From positions 136,185,197-136,249,196 of the forward strand of contig NC_086173.1 of the NCBI RefSeq assembly GCF_023053635.1: DNA of 64,000 nucleotides, read 5' to 3'. This DNA is from Elgaria multicarinata webbii (lineage: Eukaryota; Chordata; Lepidosauria; Squamata; Anguidae). A model generated the notes under the pieces. The model was not told where the DNA came from. It saw nothing but the letters and a program-made list of their open reading frames with translations, and did not search any database. Shown one piece after another: positions 56,680-64,000 of the stretch; position 1 is the stretch's first letter, and the number at the start of each line of letters is the position of its first letter. The translations under genes were made by a program, and so were the position numbers.

Positions 56680-57285
56680 CCAACCAACAAAGGTGAGGTT
56701 CTCAATGAACTAATTCAAACCAAACACTCCCAAGTGCAAGGAACTAAGCAATGATGCACTGGACCAGTAATTGGCTTTTTATACAACATTTACAATATTA
56801 GATGGTACAATTAAATTCGATAATTATTTGAAATAGTCATATGAACAGTCAACAGGTTTTCAAAAACAGCAATATCAGTAAAGTTCTTAACAGTCAATTT
56901 CCCAAAAGTTATACCAGGCAATCAGCAGTTGTGCCTGGCAGTCTATTGGTTTTCAGCACACCAGTTGTATCAGGTAGTTTACTGCTATGGACCCCCCCCC
57001 CCCCAGTGAAATTCCCTTTCAAAAGGGAAGTCTTCCTCAGGTAGTCAGATAGATGTGACTTATAACAGTTTATAACCATTTACAAAACTCATAACAATTT
57101 GTAAGGACTGAGAATGTTGGAAAAACATTTCAACTTTCCTAAACAACTGAGTTGCCAACCATCTGCTGGTTGGTAAAGGCAAGAAGAGATGGCCTATTTT
57201 TTGGTTGGGATAATAGTAATCCCTCTTGTTTCTTCAGCTCATCCTTCCCAAAATGTCAATACTCCTATGACCAGTCAATACTTGC

Positions 57286-57375
57286 TTTTCAGCTTTAAAC
57301 TGTCATCCTCCAAATGTCTGGCCAAGCACCAAAATCATCCAAGGGCAACTGGGAGTTTGTATGGGAAAGGAAATA
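57286..57375. repeat. Local direct repeat, unit 2
   Basis: Same blocks as 56585-56679 with scattered changes. The sequence between the two is not a further copy. Confidence 0.75.
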
Positions 57376-59339
57376 AGCATGTCTGGTGATGCATTTTAAG
57401 AATGCAAGTCATTTAAGAATTTAAAAGGTAGTAACATCTCTACTCTAAAGGCTTCATTCTCATTACTTATACATCTGCTACTTCATTTTAGGAGTAAAAG
57501 GTACCTATTTATTATTTAAGACTTGTGTTGGGATGGTGGCAAGAGAACACTTAAATTTACTCTTGTGCTTCCTCTGGTCTGTCAGATGTTCCTTTCTGAA
57601 CTTTCAATCAAATCATAATGGCTTGTCTTTAGGATCCACAGTTGTAATGAGTGGTTCCCTAAATCTTTGGAACGAAAATTGAGAATGACAAGTAGGAAAA
57701 ACACCAGAATTATACTTTGATGTCCTGTGAGCTCCACTTTGCTCCTTTGTCCTGCCTTTACCAAGGAGTAACGGCTGTGTTGTTGCGGGAAAGCGCTTTT
57801 ACACCTCTACGGTTTTTGGTATGGAACTGTGGATGAGCAAGTCTATCAAGCCTAGCCTGGAAGTGGTTTGACTTCTCTATTCTCTTGGAATACTAGCGAA
57901 GCAGGAGAAGGTGGCACCAAGAACATGAAAGAACAGGATGGTGCATGATGCAATAATGCCCCACTGGGCAGAGCTTCCACTGTAAAGTGGATGAAGTTCA
58001 GGTTGCAGCTTTAACCTACCTCCCCCTTCTCCTTTTCCACTGGTAAACTCTCCATACAAGTAACTGTATCATTGTGGTTAGAGAGAAACAGCTGCAACTT
58101 TGCAGCTGTGTGTGGCAATCGCCCTTCCCCCTCCCCTGGTAATTTATACCCCACATTGTAGGTGAAGTAAGGATGGGATGGGGTGGAATTTTTGTGTTCC
58201 TGTAATAGTATCGTGTTCAAAGACCAAGGGCATGTTACACCTATAGCCTACCCTATGTCTTATAGAGAATTACAAAAATTAAATGCTGACCATTTTGTTG
58301 CAAGCCGTCCTTAAATCAAACTCTTCAGTTAGGGTTTGCCCAAGCATACAATCACAGTGATAATATTTCTCATTTTTAATAGTCACTGTGTTCAGTATGT
58401 CCACCATCTAGCACATCTTATAAACTTGTAAAATAGACCAGCATTGTTATCCCTATGTTGTAGGTAGAGGTGCCAACTTGTCACCCATTCTCTGCTTCTA
58501 AACCTTTAATGACAGCTTGGCATTATCAGGTGTAAATGCTTACCTCCTTGTGGTTAAAATATTTATCTGCTGAGTTTAATAAGCTCTTCAAAGATGCAGG
58601 AACAAGCCAGTTTTTTTCTGGTCAGTTGGCAACCCTAGGTGCTTAAGGTCACTAATCAGGTAAGATTTGAACAGGGGACAACTGGTTGGTTTACAGCTTA
58701 GCAACCCTGCTAGCTGCGATTCTTATTTCTATAGCAATTCGTGTTGGCTTCCCACCAGACCTGTTTCCTGGAAAGCTGCAGATTAGTCACATACTGGAAC
58801 ACCTTGTGTCATAATTGTGTGTATGTGTGTTTGTGTCTGGTTTTTTTTTCTCTTTGTCCTTTTTCATGGTTTTTGCCAGTTCTTGACAAAACGTGTATTA
58901 CTCATCTGTAGCATCAGGGTGTCTTCAGTTCAGGCTTTTCACTGCTTTCCTCAACATTTATTTCCTTAATGCAATTGAGTGACTTAATTAGTTCTGGGGC
59001 TAATCTAGCATTAGCAAAAATGCATTTGTTAATACCTCTTGTCCCAGTCACATGGAACTTCCAAAGGTAGCTTGTCATTTTATTTTTCAAAATAGCCATA
59101 CATCACAGTTTCAGCAACTATACTTCAATGTCATCTAGAAATATGCCTTTTAGGGATCAAAGTTCTCTGATCAGAATGCACACACACAGTTACGGTATTA
59201 TGCAATTAATAGCACAGTCTTCTTAACTGGCTGAATGTATGTTTCCATACATAAACCCAGGGTGGTTGGGGCATGGTGGGTAATAGAGGAAGAGAGGGGT
59301 GTAGTACAAGTCAGGATAAGACTTACGTAGATGTAAGCC

Positions 59340-59640
59340 AACAACACTGAGTATGCATTGTTGTTGAATTGTAGTTTGTTGGATTGTGGGTTGACATTGT
59401 TTGCAAATCCTGCGCTATGGCTTAACTAAGGGCTGCTAACCATGAACAATCCAGAAAGAAAACTCATGGTTTATTGTTGGATTGTGAATTTAGGGTTGTT
59501 CATGGTTAACAGCCATAGTTAAACCATAGTGTAGGGTTCACACATAATGATAACCCACAATTCAACAATAACCCATGATTCAATGACAACCCATACTCAT
59601 CCCATACTCTGGGTTGTCATTAAATGTGAACCAGTATATG
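59340..59640. repeat. Palindromic element with 'AACCATGAACAA' arms
   Basis: GCTATGGCTTAACTAAGG and GCTGCTAACCATGAACAATC at the left face GTTGTTCATGGTTAACAGCC and ATAGTTAAACCATAGTG on the right; the outer parts carry mirrored GGGTTGACATTG/AATGACAACCCA motifs. Confidence 0.55.
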
Positions 59641-60009
59641 GTATGAGGTGACTTGGAGCAAACTGGTGCATCTCAGGATAAATTCTCTAGTTATAGAATT
59701 TGAATGACTGTAATTTCTCTCATGCAGTGGTTTTATAGCATTAAAAGCATTGAATAATAATAAAAAATGAAAGTGGAGTGTGCTAAATGTGCCTTTTTAT
59801 AGCCTGATCATAAACACGCCTACTCTAAAGCAAGTCCTGCTTGCTTGACAGATGTAGGCTAAAGACTATAGCAGCCCAAGACTTCTCTTTTTTGGTGAGG
59901 GGATGAAGTTAAGCAATAGGAATCTGACTGTAGCCCTTGTGTGGGAAAAATAACCTTGGAAATGTGATCTAATGCAACTTTGAAGGCTTGAATGTGTATA
60001 TATACTGTG

Positions 60010-60400
60010 GCTGGATTTGAAAGTAACACTAAATCATAGTTTAGAGTTATGAGCATGAACTACAGCAAGCCTTGGACTCATACACTTTGCCCTTCCCTTT
60101 CTGTCGTGGCCACAAGGAAGAGTTTGGATGCTTTGCTTCTATTTTAGACTAACTGCATTTGGAACACTCAACTCTGGTTAGTCTTATCTATGGTCATTGG
60201 AAACAAGCTAAATTCAAACCATAGTTGATTAAGCTGACTTATTTTCATGAACTATAGTTAAGCTTAACCATGGTTTAGGGTTCCACAACCACACCAGAAG
60301 AGCAGGAGAAGAAAAGCGTGCAAGTCTGAAGCTCTCTACAGTTCATCATTGTAATGCTAAACCATGGTTTAGTGCTATGTGTGAATTGAACATGTTTAGC
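60010..60400. repeat. Old 'AACCATGGTTTAG' palindromic elements
   Basis: CTAAACCATGGTTTAG and AACCATAGTTGATTAAGC / GCTTAACCATGGTTTAGGG occur in mirrored pairs around a less structured centre. Boundaries are uncertain. Confidence 0.4.
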
Positions 60401-60659
60401 CTTGGGCCAATAAGTCACAGCCTAACATATCTCACAGGGTAGTTTTGAGGATGAAATTTGACTGGGGCAGGGGGACAACCTTGTACACTTGCTTGAGGTA
60501 ATAATCTCTTTCTAACAAAGCGCTGGACATGAGAATCCTTGGAGAAAGGCCAGAAGAAAAATGTGATAAATGCCATGTCTATCACCAACTGCCTTGAAAG
60601 AAGGATTCCAAAAGAGAGAGGGAGGCAGGTGAGGGAAACTTGTTCCGGCTTCATCTAGG

Positions 60660-60661
<2 letters not shown>

Positions 60662-60692
<31 letters not shown>
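60662..60692. repeat. (TG)n microsatellite
   Basis: About fifteen uninterrupted TG units. Confidence 0.96.
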
Positions 60693-60694
<2 letters not shown>

Positions 60695-60869
60695 TTAAAG
60701 TGTGTGGCTTTTAATGTACTCATTTCATTTTATGAATATTGTGATCCGCTTTGAGGACATGGGTTGAAAAGTGGGGTGATGCCATGAGACCTAATTGTTT
60801 CATAGACCTCAATTCATGCTCTGTAATAATACACAAATTTGGATGCATGTGGATGAGTGCTGTTCTTGA

Positions 60870-61015
60870 TCTGGTTTGCATGACACACAATCCATGGTGA
60901 GTTGTCAGCCTTGTTTAGTTCATGGTGGCTTGTTGTGATGTCCAAACCCAGTGCAGTTTCCTCAGCGTGGTTTCTTAACCATGCATAAGCCACCCTGAGA
61001 ATCCATGGATGTTTT
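60870..61015. repeat. Palindromic MITE remnant (GTGGCTTGTTGTGATGTC)
   Basis: CATGGTGGCTTGTTGTGATG TCCAAACC and AACCATGCATAAGCCACCCT match the pieces that flank the CR1 at 20297; another diverged copy is near 61620-61735. Confidence 0.45.
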
Positions 61016-61135
61016 CAGAGTTGCTCGTCATGGCTCGATGGCTTGTGGTTGGCTTGTTGAAAGAGCTTCAGAGCTGCCTGGCAAGATTGGGAGAAAGCCT
61101 TGTTGCTCCTCATAATCTTGCTGACGATACCGATA

Positions 61136-61183
61136 AGAGCTTCGGTTATGGGGCAGTATAGAAATGTAATGAAATAAATAAAT
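61136..61183 (+). mobile_element. Short retroposon tail (CCGCCCAATAGC family)
   Basis: AGAGCTTCGGTTATGGGGCA GTATAGAAATGTAATGAAAT AAATAAAT. Confidence 0.78.
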
Positions 61184-62027
61184 CTCCTCTCTGTTACATC
61201 TTGAAATGACACTAATCGTTTTCCTCTTCCACTTTGTCACCTCCCTAGACAGCATCACTCCCCACCCACTTTTGGGGAGTTTTGCCCAAATTTAACTTCA
61301 GTATTTTTAACTTTAGGGGGAAATTCACTCAAAATCGCTAAAGTTACTGCATTTTGCTTAATTTGAGCAACCCAAAGGTTTTTTTTAAAGCCAAATTTGG
61401 GCAATCTCCCCTCCCCCACAGTGAAACAACCCCCCCCCCCAATGCTAAATATGTGCAGATCTCCCCAAAGGTGTGGGAGGAAATCTACAAAATAAACTCT
61501 GCTCAGCTAATGAGTGCATTCGTGTTGATTAGTGGAGTAGGCTTCTGAGACTGTACTGCAGAAGCCTCTGGGATATGTACTGGGACCAAGCAGGAGGACT
61601 AATAAGGAAAAAGCCATAGCAAGCCACAGAATGCCATATCGTCTGTCAGGATTAATGTGGGTTAGTGAGTGAACAACCAAACCGCTGTAGCTTATTTTCA
61701 GGGTGGCTTATCAAGACATGTGAACCCGCCCACTGTTTTTCTGTGCAGCTGTTGAGATAGGAATCAGTTTAAAGGCATTTAAAATCCATTTAGTTGCACC
61801 CTGATCCTAAATATGTGTGTTTGGAAATATGGGGCTTGGTTGCAAGCAGATGAGCTTAACATTGCAGCCTTATGAGTTCAAAGCCAGCTCCCTTTCTCTC
61901 CATTGTACCCTTACAATGTGATTGCCTTGCTTACTCCTAGGAAAGTCTGTATCAGATTCTGGCCATAACCCTTTATGGCTGAAGGAACTGGCTCCTTGAA
62001 AATAATAACCCAAATAGGCATAAGCCA

Positions 62028-62221
62028 GTCTTCTCCAGCCTGGTGCCTTTTAGATACTTTGGACTAATTTTCATGAACTACACAGAGAGCTTCAGCTATT
62101 GGGCAGTATAGAAATGCAATAAATAAATAAACTCGTGTCAGCCACAGCCAGCACGACCAGTGGTCAGGAATGCTGGCAGTTAAAGATCCCAACATCTGGA
62201 GGATACTAGGTTGGGGAAGGG
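62028..62221. repeat. Palindromic 'GTTGTAGTC' family repeat, split by a retroposon tail
   Basis: CTCCAGCCTGGTGCCTTTTA GATAC at the left and CAGCACGACCAGTGGTCAGG, AACATCTGGAGGATACTAGG TTGGGGAAGG at the right are the two ends; 62081-62131 is foreign. Confidence 0.6.
62081..62131 (+). mobile_element. Short retroposon tail inserted in a repeat
   Basis: CACAGAGAGCTTCAGCTATT GGGCAGTATAGAAATGCAAT AAATAAATAAA. Confidence 0.83.
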
Positions 62222-62739
62222 TGGTCTAACCAATATTGTGCTGTGAGGCTGTTCCAAAGCAAGTGATAGCACTTAAGGCCTTCTCTGTTGATGGACTTCA
62301 AGTGAAGAGGCCGTTGGAACCACTAAAGAGGATGTTCTGGCACATGCAGTCTAAGTAGAAGACATTTCATAGCAGCTTGAACTTAATTTTATTGAGACGG
62401 ATGACTTTGCAATAGCTGAACTGCCCGTGAAATGGGAATGGAATGTGCGCCTGTTATCTTTGCTGCATAAGCTTGTGGTGGTGCCTAAAAAGAGAACCGT
62501 AATGCTTTCATCTATGGACAGAGCTTTATTTGAAGTGGCTATTGGGGTGGGGGGATGGGGGACATCCTCTTCCTATTTCATTGGATTCAGAATGATGATG
62601 GGTAATATTAACACAGACAGAGAACTCATTCACTAGATGCTAGTGAAATTGCACCTCTATGACAAGGAAGCTTAGATTCTGCAAGTAGAGTTTTTATAGT
62701 AACTTGGCATAATTATGCCAACAATGAGCTGGCCAAGGT

Positions 62740-62950
62740 GTTGTGCTGCTAATCAGGAAATCCCTGATCTGAATTTTGCATCAGCCGTGAATTCACTAGG
62801 TGGCCTTAGTCTAGCCACCCTCTTGGTCTTAGCCCTACAACCTGCAATATGAGGATAATATTGGCCTTGCAGGGTTGTCATAAGATTCATCAAGATAATA
62901 CCTGTGAAATGTTTTGAACAAGAAGGCACTAAACAAGTGTCAAGTTTTCC
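62740..62950 (+). mobile_element. MIR-like CORE-SINE, old
   Basis: TAGGTGGCCTTAGTCTAGCC, GAGGATAATATTGGCCTTGC AGGGTTGTCATAAGATTCA and GTGAAATGTTTTGAACAAG follow the MIR order from CORE to 3' end. Confidence 0.62.
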
Positions 62951-64000
62951 TGCCATCACTATGACTTCTAAAAGTTTACTTCTGGAATGTGGATATTCTT
63001 TGTAGGGAGTATTCCATAGAAATGTTGGTGATAGCAATTGCAGGCCAATAAAACAGTGCTTTGAGAGCTGGAATAGTGTCCTCCAACTCAAAATGTTTCT
63101 AGACCCATTGGGTTCGTACCTATATTTTCAGCTTGGAAGCTGAAGATGACACTTCCTCATTCCACCAAATTCAATATTGGTAGTTCAGAGCCTACCAAAA
63201 TCAATAGTGGAAAGTTGCCTGAACCTCCTGTCGTAGCACTTTCTCTAGTCAAACGTCATTTTACAGATTGAATCCGCCAGGTTAAACAGTATGGCACTGT
63301 AGTTTAAACTTCCTGCTCATCCATTGGCCTCACTTAAACTCCCTACTCATCCATTGGCCCATACCTAACCTATCTAACACAGGGTTGTTGTGTAGATAGA
63401 ATGGCAGTGACAGTGTACCTCGCTCTAAGCTTCTTGGAGGACCAAATGAAGAGGAAGAGTTAATGTTAAATTCTTCAAGTAATGAGAGCACTTACCACTT
63501 GAAATCGAATATTAGCTTTGCACATTCATCCTGTTGAGTAGTTTCCTATCCCATTTTTCAAGGTAAGTGAGCCACTTGCACTGGCATATGTACTTGTACT
63601 GCCATGCCTCCACTCCCTGGACAAGACAAGATGCTAAACCTTGGGGTTTACCCGGAATTAGAGCTGGGAGTCAGCAGGGGATAGGACTAAATTCTTGGGT
63701 AACTCTACTGGAAGAAGGGATATCTGCATTCTTTCAGAGCATGAGGATAAATTGAGTCAAACATTTTGAGTCTGCTCAGTCTCACCCCATCTGCCTCAAA
63801 CACTGGAATGACAAATAACATACTTTGTTAATTTGAACTGATGGATTTACATCTGGATGGGATAACAGTTGCTGGTCTGCAAGACTCATACTAAAGCGAT
63901 GGTAAGCTAAAGGCTACTTATTGTAGGTTTGCTGTGGATGATTATTTTAACTTTGGTAGTGGAGGCTGATCACTCTTAACATACTTGGTTTGTTTAGCAA

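Noticed and set aside
56585-57375. Direct repeats considered as possible terminal repeats of a virus-like element
   Set aside because: The units are only about 90 bp, lack typical terminal dinucleotides, and no capsid, protease or polymerase similarity lies between them.

Overview
This is a stretch of vertebrate nuclear DNA, most likely from a squamate reptile and probably a lizard. That inference rests on the mix of repeats: BovB (RTE-clade) LINEs with recognisable reverse transcriptase, CR1 LINE 3' ends with the ATTCTATGATTCTATGA terminus, an L2 LINE with a long open reverse-transcriptase frame, MIR-like CORE-SINEs, and many short palindromic DNA transposons. The species cannot be named from this window.

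Only one host gene is supported. Positions 42303-42630 are the first coding exon of MAGI1, a membrane-associated guanylate kinase scaffold with inverted domain order. It sits in a CpG-rich promoter and leader region (about 41480-42860) and ends in a clean GTAAAA splice donor at 42631. Everything from 42631 to the window end reads as the start of a long MAGI1 intron 1. The 41 kb upstream reads as repeat-rich intergenic DNA with no convincing host coding exon. A small CpG-rich patch at about 35280-35520 could be a distal promoter or non-coding first exon.

Layout: 1-3250, compound microsatellite, an old retroposon split by CR1, and palindromic repeats. 3258-4974, BovB then a SINE. 5-13 kb, old repeats, palindromic elements and a 664-bp Harbinger-like transposon (9850-10513). 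13370-15201, L2 LINE with an open RT frame. 15-28 kb, a second BovB, CR1 copies, several nested DNA transposons, and a pair of about 490-bp copies of one unidentified element in opposite orientations (16591-17074 and 27573-28072). 28-41 kb, SINEs, MITEs (including two copies of an unusual four-arm palindromic element, 34520-34812 and 40254-40577), and a 117-bp near-perfect hairpin at 38154-38270. 41.5-42.9 kb, MAGI1 promoter and exon 1. 43-64 kb, intron with a LINE C-terminal fragment, a second young L2 3' end, CORE-SINEs and more MITEs.

The most useful results are the transposon structures readable directly: target-site duplications for the 34520 palindrome (8 bp), the hAT element inside a SINE at 25897-26209 (8 bp, 6/8 conserved) and the Harbinger-like element (3 bp); several insertions of one element into another that give relative ages; and a cluster of small upstream ORFs in the MAGI1 leader. 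No virus-like element, CRISPR array or bacterial-type operon was seen.
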